From: Rhizobium sp. Root1220 | GTDB lineage: Bacteria; Pseudomonadota; Alphaproteobacteria; Rhizobiales; Rhizobiaceae | Length of the DNA stretch: 64,000 bases | NCBI RefSeq assembly: GCF_001426265.1 | Contig: NZ_LMDG01000034.1 | Location: forward strand, 1 to 64,000 | Direction of reading: 5' to 3' | In this document: one piece after another, positions 17,608-24,899 of the stretch | Position numbering within the stretch: position 1 is the first letter of the stretch | Layout of the letters: each line of letters opens with the position of its first letter | The notes under the pieces: model-generated | Seen by the model: only the letters and a program-made list of their open reading frames with translations | Told to the model about the DNA's origin: nothing | The model's database searches: none | Program-made: the position numbers and the translations under genes

Positions 17608-17624
17608 GTTAACGGAGCGTTAAC
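17608..17624. promoter_or_regulatory. CtrA-type site, TTAA-N7-TTAA palindrome
   Basis: GTTAACGGAGCGTTAAC is a perfect inverted repeat and also an exact TTAA-N7-TTAA, the binding pattern of the alphaproteobacterial cell-cycle regulator CtrA. It is 12 bases ahead of the repeat-protein start. Binding is inferred from the pattern alone. Confidence 0.5.
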
Positions 17625-17773
17625 ACGGAAGTTTATACATTGCTAATAAAGTAAAGAGAAGAATATCCACCGGGGATCGACCCTCGATCGTTAGTCTATG
17701 ATTAACCTTTAAAATATAAAATTCTAATACAATAGAAGGTGGACACCTGACGGGGATGCTCTAGATCTAAAGG

Positions 17774-18370
17774 ATGTTACGGATGCGGAACCTTACGCCT
17801 TTTGCGGTGCTTGCCGCACTTCTGGCGGCCTTCCCAGGACCGAGCTTCGCCGGCTCTGCCCTCAAGGCGTCGCGATCAATCGGCGCGCCTGTCGGCTTTC
17901 CGTCAGCCTGTTCCCGCTATGTATGGCTATGCCACGACAGCACCGGCCGAAACATCAGTGACGAGGACGCCATGCCTGTACTCCAGCGGATCAACCGCGA
18001 GGTCAATGCCGGCGTAACATCGGCGTCGGACAGGAGACTCACAGGTAAGTCGGAATACTGGTCGCTCCCGATCAACAACAAGGGCGATTGCGAAGACTAC
18101 GCGCTGTTGAAACTGAAGAACCTGCTCGGCGCAGGCTTTCCATCGAACCGGCTGGCTCTTTCCGTCGTCATCGATCGCCGCGGTAACAACCACGTCGTTC
18201 TCTTGGCGCGCCTGAAATCAGGAGATTACGTGCTCGACAATCTCTCGGGTCGGGTAAAGCCCTGGACCAGCACAGGATACACATTCCTCGCAAGCCAGAA
18301 TTTCCACAACAAGAGCGCATGGCAGGTGACGCTCGCCGGCCCAAGAGCAAGTGAATTCTCCGGGACCTGA
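17774..18370 (+). CDS. Transglutaminase-like cysteine peptidase (BTLCP family)
   Basis: A 198-residue exported protein; signal peptide cleaved near residue 26 (SFAG). The BTLCP catalytic set is present: Cys in KGDCEDYALLK (about C106), His in NNHVVLLAR (H140) and Asp in YVLDNL (D155). The family (LapG-like/DUF920) comprises periplasmic cysteine proteases, LapG itself cutting large adhesins under c-di-GMP control, but no LapD partner is adjacent. No terminator is evident after the stop. Start could also be the ATG three codons later. Confidence 0.85.
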   Translation: MLRMRNLTPFAVLAALLAAFPGPSFAGSALKASRSIGAPVGFPSACSRYVWLCHDSTGRNISDEDAMPVLQRINREVNAGVTSASDRRLTGKSEYWSLPINNKGDCEDYALLKLKNLLGAGFPSNRLALSVVIDRRGNNHVVLLARLKSGDYVLDNLSGRVKPWTSTGYTFLASQNFHNKSAWQVTLAGPRASEFSGT

Positions 18371-18475
18371 CCTTGCTCGATCGACAACCGTATGCACTGG
18401 CGGCGCAATATCCCCGCCTATTGAGTATGAGGACGCATCCGCAGCCTATGAACAAGCGCTGTAGACCGTAGCGGT

Positions 18476-18736
18476 CTAGTGTATCGAGGGGTCATCACCC
18501 TCCAGGAACGAGTGAATGCCGTCACGCGCGACGGTCGCAAGGAACTCATCGAACGCCTCACGATCGGTTGCGAAGGGCTCTTCCCACTCGATCAGGTCTT
18601 CGTCCTGGGTGACTACTTCCATCTTCCAATCGCCGTTCGTGCCTTCGGGACGGAAGATATCGACAAGCACCGTTACACCGTCTTCAGTGAACTCGCCTGC
18701 CAGTTCGGAATGTTCCAATTTGGGCGTCTTGGCCAT
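18476..18736 (-). CDS. Small acidic protein of unknown function
   Basis: An 86-residue, strongly acidic protein starting MAKTPKLEHSELAGEF. Alternating strands (VTVLVDIFRP, DWKMEVVTQ) and a helix (DREAFDEFLATVARDG) suggest a small globular cytoplasmic fold. The ATG at 18736 has AGGA upstream; the frame extends further but that part looks non-coding. No family recognised. Confidence 0.6.
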   Translation of the reverse strand: MAKTPKLEHSELAGEFTEDGVTVLVDIFRPEGTNGDWKMEVVTQDEDLIEWEEPFATDREAFDEFLATVARDGIHSFLEGDDPSIH

Positions 18737-18879
18737 TTCAATCCTGATCCGCGTCCATCCAACACATGCTATTGCGGATAATACCAGCTCCCGCGAAGCG
18801 CAAGCCGAAGAACATAACTTTACGAAAATCCCGGCAACGGGATATCGGTCTTCGGCACCCACACCTAAGTATAGTGGTA
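18737..18879. other. Intergenic DNA, first part of a 438-base gene-free stretch
   Basis: No credible coding frame. A TATAGT hexamer at 18870-18875 could be the -10 of the structured RNA that follows, but no good -35 is seen at the right distance. Confidence 0.4.
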
Positions 18880-19040
18880 CGAAGCGGCTCTTAACGCTAC
18901 CTTTCGACTGTCACCTCGATCCTCCCTCGACGGTGGATAGCCACCCCGGCTATCAGGACCTGAGCGCCTCCCCCTCGCTGAGGTCTGTGCGGATTAACAG
19001 ATCCGCTTTGGGCCGCCCCTAATCCGGGCGGCCTTTTTTT
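18880..19040 (+). ncRNA. Candidate trans-acting sRNA with anti-Shine-Dalgarno loops
   Basis: Five consecutive hairpins fill the stretch. Hairpin 1 (18912-18935): CACC-TCGA with TCGA-GGTG, loop TCCTCCC. Hairpin 2 (18936-18954): GATAGCC with GGCTATC, loop ACCCC. Hairpin 3 (18957-18985): ten-base stem with one mismatch, loop CCTCCCCCT. Hairpin 4 (18989-19006): GCGGAT with ATCCGC. The last (19011-19033) is GGCCGCCC with GGGCGGCC, followed by seven T, a rho-independent terminator. C-rich apical loops able to pair with ribosome binding sites are known from rhizobial sRNA families such as alpha-r14/r15. The 5' end is a guess. I cannot match it to a named family. Confidence 0.55.
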
Positions 19041-19174
19041 CGCCGTGAGCCGCATGTGGCATGCCTATGGACAAAACCAATCGTTCGACGGTGTTCAACA
19101 GTCCGTGAACTTTCGCGTCGCTACTGGCCAGGTCTTGAAATGCGTATCATGCTGGCTGCGGAGGAGTAATTCAG

Positions 19175-19330
19175 ATGCCCCGACTTTCAGTGGCTCCCGC
19201 CGGCGCGATCATCATTCTTGCGGTGATCGCTTCGGCATGTACTTCAGCACCCTATCGCCAGGAGACCTCATCGAATCCAGCCTGCTCGGATGGCTTCAGG
19301 CCGAGCAACGGTAGACCGTGCAGTTACTAA
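19175..19330 (+). CDS. Small putative lipoprotein
   Basis: A 51-residue frame with GGAGGAG eight bases before the ATG. The N-terminus is hydrophobic (AGAIIILAVIASAC); Cys22 follows SA, giving a slightly atypical lipobox. The mature part is short and carries two further cysteines (PACSDG, RPCSY). It lies 134 bases after the sRNA candidate's terminator, so it has its own promoter. Function unknown. Confidence 0.55.
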   Translation: MPRLSVAPAGAIIILAVIASACTSAPYRQETSSNPACSDGFRPSNGRPCSY

Positions 19331-19540
19331 TGTTTCCGTTTATGGCTTGATACGCATCGCGCCAGCAAATGAAAAAGGCCGGGACGAGACTTCGTACCGA
19401 CCTTCCTCGAGCCGTCTCGACAACGCTGCCAGTACATCCGTGGTCAGCTGTGCGAGACGCATCCTGGAAGTTGAGTGTAGTCCAACACCGCGACAATTCA
19501 AGTCCGCCTTTTGAAGCATCGCCGCTTGGCTCGGTTGCTC

Positions 19541-19918
19541 TCAAATCTTCATTTCGATACGTACGCCGTGAATGGTCTTTCCGGATGCATTGTGCACGCG
19601 GCCTGCGGCCTGCGGTGCCATATTCACCACCAAGCAACCCTTGCCATCCCAGGCCTCCAAAGCCTGTATGACGTCTCGATTTGGAGGCAGCTGCTCGCCA
19701 TCCGGCGAAATGTCGTGAACCGGCCCCTGAATCTGATCCAGTACAAACACGGAAGGCCAACGATGGTGGTGCACCGGCTCTTCTTCACCAGAATGCAGGA
19801 TCACTTCCAGAACCCGCAGGTTCTCGTTTTCAAAAAGAACTTTATGATTTTGTGGCGCCGCAACGACCGCGTCCAATGCCATGTCCCAAGTTGACGGATC
19901 ATCGTTTGCTATTGACAT
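19541..19918 (-). CDS. Cupin-fold protein
   Basis: A 125-residue single-domain cupin. The metal-site signature is partly visible as EEPVHHHRWPSVFVL (His 50-52 with a preceding glutamate run), followed by the second motif region ending in TIHGVRIEMKI. No signal peptide. Cupins of this size bind a metal and act as small dioxygenases, isomerases or sensors; none can be chosen here. Monocistronic. Confidence 0.7.
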   Translation of the reverse strand: MSIANDDPSTWDMALDAVVAAPQNHKVLFENENLRVLEVILHSGEEEPVHHHRWPSVFVLDQIQGPVHDISPDGEQLPPNRDVIQALEAWDGKGCLVVNMAPQAAGRVHNASGKTIHGVRIEMKI

Positions 19919-20011
19919 CGTCCCGCACCCCCAGATTGCAGATGCAGTACATTAGCTTTACGCAATACACATGACAACAGCCAAGTCTATCGTGAATGGC
20001 CGACCGCTCGC

Positions 20012-20122
20012 TCAGGGTCTTTCGAACTGTTTCGCCTGGCGAGCCACAAAGTCGCACAGCAGCCTGACTCTCGCCGGCACCGTTTGCCCAAACGCATGCA
20101 CGGCGCGAAATGGCAAGGGCAA
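20012..20122 (-). pseudogene. Remnant of a LysR-family regulator C-terminus
   Basis: On the minus strand one frame reads LPLPFRAVHAFGQTVPARV and continues to RLLCDFVARQ before a stop, which is the characteristic last 30 residues of a LysR effector domain (PxxAVxxxxxxxPARVRxxxDFV). Upstream the frame is lost and no helix-turn-helix remains, so this is a decayed fragment. The rest of the gene-free stretch 19919-20355 holds no credible coding frame; a perfect 11-base inverted repeat (CATCGGCCGCC) at 20282-20315 lies downstream of hmp and lacks a T run. Confidence 0.5.
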
Positions 20123-20355
20123 GGAATTTCGCGAGCGTCGCGATGCCGGTGAAGCACCCCTGCTTACCGAAAAGCGATCCTCCGTGTAGAGGTTGCTGGC
20201 GAAACCGTGCTGCCGTGGCCCGACCTCGCGACAGTGAAAGGCTTCCTTCCGCCCCGTGAGCGGTGAGGCAAATCATACGTCCCATCGGCCGCCTTTGCAG
20301 CAGAGGCGGCCGATGTCGTTGACAGCACAGTTCCGGGCAAAAACCGCCCGCTTCG

Positions 20356-21579
20356 TTATGCAGCCAGCAGCTCGTCCGACGGACCGAAGAACTCGTAGTG
20401 GACGCGGTCGGCACTGACTCCGGATCTCAATAGAGCGGGCACCAGCGATCGCAGGAACGGTTTCGGGCCACAGAGATAAAAATCTGCTTCGTCGAGGGGT
20501 GTATTCAGCCGTAGCCAGTCCGCGGTGATGAAGCCATCGACGTCATGCGAGAGACCGACTGCGTCCGACTTGCCCGGTTCGCTGTAGAAGGTGCTGACGG
20601 TGATCTTGCCGTGGTCCCGAGCAAGCGCCCGGACATGGCGATCCATTGCATGCGTCGAGCTGTTCAGCGCGCCATGCACGAAATGCGCGTCCAGATCGGG
20701 ATGGTCGGCGACGATCGCCTCCACGATGCTGATCATCGGCGTGAGACCCACACCTCCGGAAAGCAGGACGACCGGTCGCGGCGGCTCATCCGCAAGGTGG
20801 AAATCACCTGCCGGCGGTGTCACATTCAGAACCGTCCCGATCTCGGCCTTGTCATGAAGGAACAGGGAGCCCCCCTGCCCACCGGCCTCGCGCTTAACCG
20901 AAATCCGATAGGAGTTGTCGCTCGGGCCGCTGGAGATCGAATAGTTGCGCTTGATCTCGTTGCCGGCCTCGACGGGCAGGCGAAGCGTCAGATATTGGCC
21001 CGGCCGGTGCCTCGCTACCGGTCCGCCATCCACCGGGCGCAACACGAAGGACGTGACGACCTCGCTCTCCCTCGTTTTCTCGGCGATCGCAAACGCTCTC
21101 CAACCGGTCCAACCGCCGGTGCGCTCCTCAAGCTCATTTCGAATTTCAACTTCACGCTCCTGCAGGACATTGGCCAGGAACCAGTAGGCTTCGCCCCATG
21201 CCGCCAGGAGTTCCGGCGACGCTGCATCACCAAGGACGTCCTTGATGGCGTAGAGCAACGCTTCGGCGACGAAAGGATAATGCTCCGGGAGAATATGGTA
21301 GCCGATATGCTTGTGGGCGATACGTTCGACGACCGGAGCGAGAACCGACAGGTTTTCTATATTCTTCGCATAGGCGAGGATCGCCCCGGCAAGTGCCTGA
21401 ACCTGCGAGCCGTCTTCACCTTGGTTGGCATGATTGAAGAGGTCACGTATGTGCGCGTCGCGGAACAGGCGCGCATACATGCTCTTGGTAATTGCGGTAC
21501 CGTGCGTTGCAAGCGCGGGCACGCTGTTCTTTACGATCTCGATCGTTTCGGATGTAAGCGCCTGGGGCATGAACTTCAC
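20356..21579 (-). CDS. hmp: Flavohemoglobin, nitric oxide dioxygenase
   Basis: A 407-residue protein of normal length. The globin domain covers residues 1-145 with the proximal histidine in IAHKHIGYHI (about H91) followed by LPEHYPFVAEALL. The FAD domain has RHRPGQYLTLRLP and KRNYSISS, and the NAD domain has SGGVGLTPMISI. The enzyme turns NO and oxygen into nitrate using NADH. It is 16 bases downstream of the truncated-globin gene on the same strand, so both form an NO-stress operon driven from the region with the NsrR-like sites. Confidence 0.95.
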   Translation of the reverse strand: MKFMPQALTSETIEIVKNSVPALATHGTAITKSMYARLFRDAHIRDLFNHANQGEDGSQVQALAGAILAYAKNIENLSVLAPVVERIAHKHIGYHILPEHYPFVAEALLYAIKDVLGDAASPELLAAWGEAYWFLANVLQEREVEIRNELEERTGGWTGWRAFAIAEKTRESEVVTSFVLRPVDGGPVARHRPGQYLTLRLPVEAGNEIKRNYSISSGPSDNSYRISVKREAGGQGGSLFLHDKAEIGTVLNVTPPAGDFHLADEPPRPVVLLSGGVGLTPMISIVEAIVADHPDLDAHFVHGALNSSTHAMDRHVRALARDHGKITVSTFYSEPGKSDAVGLSHDVDGFITADWLRLNTPLDEADFYLCGPKPFLRSLVPALLRSGVSADRVHYEFFGPSDELLAA

Positions 21580-21595
21580 CTTTCAAGTTGTGTCA

Positions 21596-22264
21596 TCAAT
21601 GTTGGCTGGCAGGGTCGCGATCGTAGAACTCGATCCGGCACTTTACCGGGCCGGCGAGTTCCAGATGGTGAGGCCGTTCGGGCGGGATCACCATCGGATT
21701 GGCGGCGCTCACCAGAACGGGAGCTGCCATTTCGGATCGATATTTCACGTCCCCTTCGAGAACCCGAAGCACCCCCCAGGTTCCGGCCCGCAGGGCGTGA
21801 GCCTGGAGCAGAGGTTTCGGAAGCGACCGTTCGTCAAATACGGAAGTGGTTTTGTAGGGTCGCAAGGCGACGCCATCGTCAGCACCCTCTTCCGGATCGG
21901 AAATGTCGTGGCCGAACAGTGCCATCGACAAACGCGAGGCAATTCTGGCCGCTTTGGCCTGCATGAGATTTGCTGCGGCTTCGGGAAGCACCTCCGCCGT
22001 CGCCTCCGCCCATAGCGCGAGCCAGCGGACGAACATCGAGGGCTGGATTCGGTCGGAATGCATAAGGTGCATGGCCACGGGATTACCCTTGTAACGTCCT
22101 GTCGTGAGCATCACCGACGACCAGAACTCGACCATGCGGCCCAGGTGCTCGTTCCAGTCCTGAACGACGGCAAAAGCCTGCCTCAGTTCCTCGTCCGCCC
22201 GCACCCGATCATAAAACCGATCCACGACCGTCCTGATGTCGTCCTCGGTGAATACGTCAGCCAT
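21596..22264 (-). CDS. Group III truncated hemoglobin fused to a DUF1971 domain
   Basis: A 222-residue two-domain protein. Residues 1-125 are a group III truncated globin (FYDRVRADEELRQAF, FWSSVMLTTGRYKGNP, then MHLMHSD with the likely proximal histidine). Residues 135-222 match the DUF1971/TehB-N-like beta-sandwich (PKPLLQAHALRAGTWGVLRV, VIPPERPHHLELAGP). The fusion is uncommon by my knowledge; DUF1971 is usually separate or joined to TehB. It precedes hmp in the same operon, pointing to NO or nitrosative-stress handling. The start is ATG 22264, with another ATG one codon earlier. Confidence 0.8.
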   Translation of the reverse strand: MADVFTEDDIRTVVDRFYDRVRADEELRQAFAVVQDWNEHLGRMVEFWSSVMLTTGRYKGNPVAMHLMHSDRIQPSMFVRWLALWAEATAEVLPEAAANLMQAKAARIASRLSMALFGHDISDPEEGADDGVALRPYKTTSVFDERSLPKPLLQAHALRAGTWGVLRVLEGDVKYRSEMAAPVLVSAANPMVIPPERPHHLELAGPVKCRIEFYDRDPASQH

Positions 22265-22279
22265 CATCGTTCCAATCAA

Positions 22280-22302
22280 TAGATATATTCTTTATAGATC
22301 TT
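22280..22302. promoter_or_regulatory. NsrR-like palindrome, proximal
   Basis: Half sites TAGATATATTC and TTATAGATCTT flank a single T, an 11-1-11 layout like the NsrR box. It ends 16 bases before the globin-DUF1971 start. Less perfect than the distal site. Confidence 0.4.
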
Positions 22303-22319
22303 TTGGCTGATGGCGCAAA

Positions 22320-22342
22320 AAGATTCAAGTGAAATACATCTT
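22320..22342. promoter_or_regulatory. NsrR-like palindrome, distal
   Basis: AAGATTCAAGT, one G, then AAATACATCTT. The right half is almost the NsrR half-site consensus AAATGCATCTT. Its centre lies 40 bases from that of the proximal palindrome. NsrR is an NO-sensing Rrf2 repressor that commonly controls hmp. No rrf2 gene is in this window. The rest of 22343-22599 shows no gene. Confidence 0.5.
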
Positions 22343-22599
22343 TAGGCGAGGCGCGTTTTGACGCAGTCAAAAACGTTGAATGCGCGTCTCTGGCTGGAGG
22401 GCGTTTCATCCCTGTCGATTGATGTGTGCCGTTATGTCTTCGCTCAGTTCCGCTTCGAGGTGGCAGAATTGCTTGTGCGATCTCCGCCCGTGAGCGAACC
22501 GAAGCCCGCGATTTGATCATTTCCGGCTTAGGACAATTGCTCCTTCACAACTGGAAGATCTGCATACTTGCCCTGCGGGAGCAGTCTGAGAGCGCGATG

Positions 22600-23334
22600 T
22601 CAGTTCCTAAATTGAAAGACTCTCCCGAAACGATTGGGCATCATGAATATTTGTTCGGCATGGGCGAACCCAGCCTGATGGCCCATCGCCTTCCATCCGT
22701 CGGCCGATTCCGGGAAGTCGGCCAGCCTATTGTGGGCCAACATTGTTGCAAACTCTTCGTCGGTTATTGCGGCCCATACGCTCCGATATGCAGAGAACCG
22801 ATCAAGCCAACCGGCGCGACTCTCCCCGTCAAGAAGGGTGGGTTCCCAGATCAGAAACAGGCCATCGCGGCTCAATGTATTGCGCACATCTTTCATCAGC
22901 CGGACCTTTCCTTCCGGTTGCAGATGATGCAGCGACATTCCAATCCACACGACGTCTACGGCATCGGACCAGTCGGTCATTGCTTCGACGAAATCGCAAC
23001 ACTGCAGGTCGATGGGACACGGCAAGTCCTTTAACGATTCTCTTGCGAGTTCCAGAGACTGAGGAGAGAGGTCAATCCCGTAATAGTGGTCGATGGCAGT
23101 CCCTTTGAGCGCAGCCGCTGAGGCGACCGCATCCCCGCAAGCGATATCGAGAAACTTGAACGGCTTCTGCATCTCTTGGGAGAGCAGGTTATGAAGCAAG
23201 CCGTAGACCTCGCGATGAAACATGAGGTTTTCCCCGACGATCTTCCGGTAAGTTGCCAGGTGTTTGTTAAACATGGCTTGTGCATCGTCGGCGCTCGTCG
23301 AAGAAATGCTCTCAGCCCAATTTTCCCTCTCCAT
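22600..23334 (-). CDS. Class I SAM-dependent methyltransferase
   Basis: A 244-residue protein. The SAM-binding glycine motif is FLDIACGDAVASAAAL at about residues 61-76, followed by the acidic strand YYGIDLSPQSLELARE and the motif IV/post strand VDVVWIGMSLHHL. No signal peptide or extra domain. The substrate is unknown. It is 28 bases upstream of the panE-like gene's stop, reading the same way, so the two may be co-transcribed with the reductase first. Confidence 0.82.
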   Translation of the reverse strand: MERENWAESISSTSADDAQAMFNKHLATYRKIVGENLMFHREVYGLLHNLLSQEMQKPFKFLDIACGDAVASAAALKGTAIDHYYGIDLSPQSLELARESLKDLPCPIDLQCCDFVEAMTDWSDAVDVVWIGMSLHHLQPEGKVRLMKDVRNTLSRDGLFLIWEPTLLDGESRAGWLDRFSAYRSVWAAITDEEFATMLAHNRLADFPESADGWKAMGHQAGFAHAEQIFMMPNRFGRVFQFRN

Positions 23335-23361
23335 GCGTTTCCCTCCCCGGGGTCCATGCAG

Positions 23362-24276
23362 TCAGAGTGTACCATTTGCGTGTAGATGCAGCGCGCGATA
23401 GACAGTCGTATGTGCCGGCGTCGCTACGCCAAGTTCCCTCCCAAGCGCGTGCATGCGTCCTGAAAGCCATGCAACTTCCAGCGGCTTTCCGTGCAAGAGA
23501 TCATTGGCCATGGATGAGCGCGTATCGGGCGGCAGATTTTGCCACCGCGATTGAGCGTCCGCTAGGTATCCGTCGCGCATCGGGTGACCGGCTGCCATTG
23601 CGACCGCCATGCCCTCATCGCGCAACTGGTCGAGGAATATAAGGGCTTCAGAATCGGCCAGGATCGGTCCAATTCCGGAACGCATCAGGCTGGTCACACC
23701 CGAGAACGCGCAGAGCGTCACGAACTTGGCCCAGAGCACCCGGTCGATGTCATCAACCGCCTCCAAGCCAATGTTGCCCGCCTCGATGCAGGCAGTCTGC
23801 AGCGCGCCGATCACCGGGTCATCGTGCCCACCCACGTAGAACTGCGTGGCACCACCCACATGCACGATCAGGCCGGGCTGTTTGAGATATCCTGAAATAT
23901 AGGCGGCGCCGCCGACAACCTGCGAAGGCGGCACATATCGGGCAAGCGTCTCGACACTGTCGATGCCGTTCTGCAACGTCATCACTCGCGTTTCCGGCCC
24001 GACCATCGGCACGATTGCTGCGGCCGCCGTTTCGCTGTCATAGAGCTTGACGGCGAAGAACACGATGTCGACACGGCCGACATCGTCAGGCGCCTCGGTC
24101 GCCGTTACCCGAGGCAGGCTGACATTGCCGAGCGGACTTTCCAGCTGCAATCCATGGCTTCGCATTGCTTCTAGGTGAGCACCACGCGCAATAAAGGCTA
24201 CGTCATGGCCGGCTAGAGCGAGCCGCGCACCAAGATAGCCGCCGATAGCGCCAGAACCCATGATTGCGATCCGCAT
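23362..24276 (-). CDS. Ketopantoate reductase family protein (2-dehydropantoate 2-reductase)
   Basis: A 304-residue enzyme. The NADPH-binding motif MGSGAIGGYLGARLA is at the N-terminus, which fixes the ATG at 24276. FFAVKLYDSE, LWAKFVTLCAFSGVTSLMR (catalytic Lys region) and SSMANDLLHGKPLEVAWLSG match PanE and relatives. PanE makes pantoate for coenzyme A, but the family includes reductases of other 2-keto acids, so I give no symbol. Likely upstream partner of the methyltransferase gene. Confidence 0.8.
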   Translation of the reverse strand: MRIAIMGSGAIGGYLGARLALAGHDVAFIARGAHLEAMRSHGLQLESPLGNVSLPRVTATEAPDDVGRVDIVFFAVKLYDSETAAAAIVPMVGPETRVMTLQNGIDSVETLARYVPPSQVVGGAAYISGYLKQPGLIVHVGGATQFYVGGHDDPVIGALQTACIEAGNIGLEAVDDIDRVLWAKFVTLCAFSGVTSLMRSGIGPILADSEALIFLDQLRDEGMAVAMAAGHPMRDGYLADAQSRWQNLPPDTRSSMANDLLHGKPLEVAWLSGRMHALGRELGVATPAHTTVYRALHLHANGTL

Positions 24277-24714
24277 GGTCGCCCCCGACGACAAACGGTG
24301 GTTGAGAAAATCAACATAGCAGTTCTTCGGCGCTAGATCACGGTCAAATAGGCGCCGGCGGTCGTTGCAAGAACGCCGGTCGATTGACCGATGGCGGCTT
24401 AATGATACCACGTGTGGCAAACGCGATCTTGCAGGAGGCCCGTGTCGGTCACTCCTTCTACTTCACCTTTTGCACAAAGCCGTCGTCTGCCAATGACTGC
24501 TGTCAGCCCAAAGCGGAACTCACGTTGGAAAGCGAATGGCTATGGCGTAAATTGAATTACGTGCTTGGATCGCCGCCATATTGATTTTTGAGCCAACAGG
24601 GATGGCGTTCCTATTCGGCGCCAAGAGGAATCCCGCGGCTAGCTTCAACTAAGAAACTACGGATCCAAGTGACAAAATCCCGGATTTTCGCGACCTGTGA
24701 CACTTTTCGGAAAG
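24277..24714. other. Gene-free stretch between panE-like gene and tRNA-Met
   Basis: 438 bases without a credible coding frame. A small perfect hairpin CGGTCGATTGACCG is at about 24370-24384. The base composition is less G/C-rich than the neighbours. Because it adjoins the 3' end of a tRNA gene, a favoured integration point, it may be leftover foreign DNA, but I see no integrase or repeated tRNA end. Confidence 0.4.
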
Positions 24715-24791
24715 TGGTAGCGGGGGGCGGAATTGAACCGCCGACCTCAGGGTTATGAATCCTGCGCTCTCACCAACTGAGCTACCCAGCC
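24715..24791 (-). tRNA. tRNA-Met (CAT), elongator type
   Basis: A 77-base cloverleaf read on the minus strand with encoded CCA. It starts GGCTGGGTAGCTCAG, has D-stem GCTC/GAGC, anticodon loop TTCATAA, T-stem GGCGG/CCGCC with TTCAATT, and ends CCCCGCTACCA. The anticodon is at 24755-24757. Two pairs are non-canonical: U4-C69 in the acceptor stem and A31-C39 at the base of the anticodon loop. The full acceptor stem otherwise pairs, and G1-C72-type initiator mismatch is absent, so an elongator tRNA is favoured. Confidence 0.92.
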
Positions 24792-24899
24792 ACTGCCAAC
24801 GATGCCGTTTGCAAAGCGTCCGGCCTGTCGAATGAGCGGCTTATAAGGTGCCCCTTGCGGTCATGTCAAGCGCATGGTTGAGAAAATGCCCGGGAGTTT

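Noticed and set aside
19899..20414. 171-residue minus frame between cupin and hmp
   Set aside because: Cys/Arg/Ser-rich composition typical of a non-coding frame, overlapping hmp; a neighbouring frame shows the LysR remnant instead.
22303..22318. TTG...CAA pair as an FNR/NnrR box before the globin operon
   Set aside because: The half-sites are ten bases apart; FNR-type sites need eight. It lies between the two better NsrR-like palindromes.
24384..24584. 66-residue + frame ahead of tRNA-Met
   Set aside because: No ribosome site or recognisable pattern; ends in non-coding-looking sequence.
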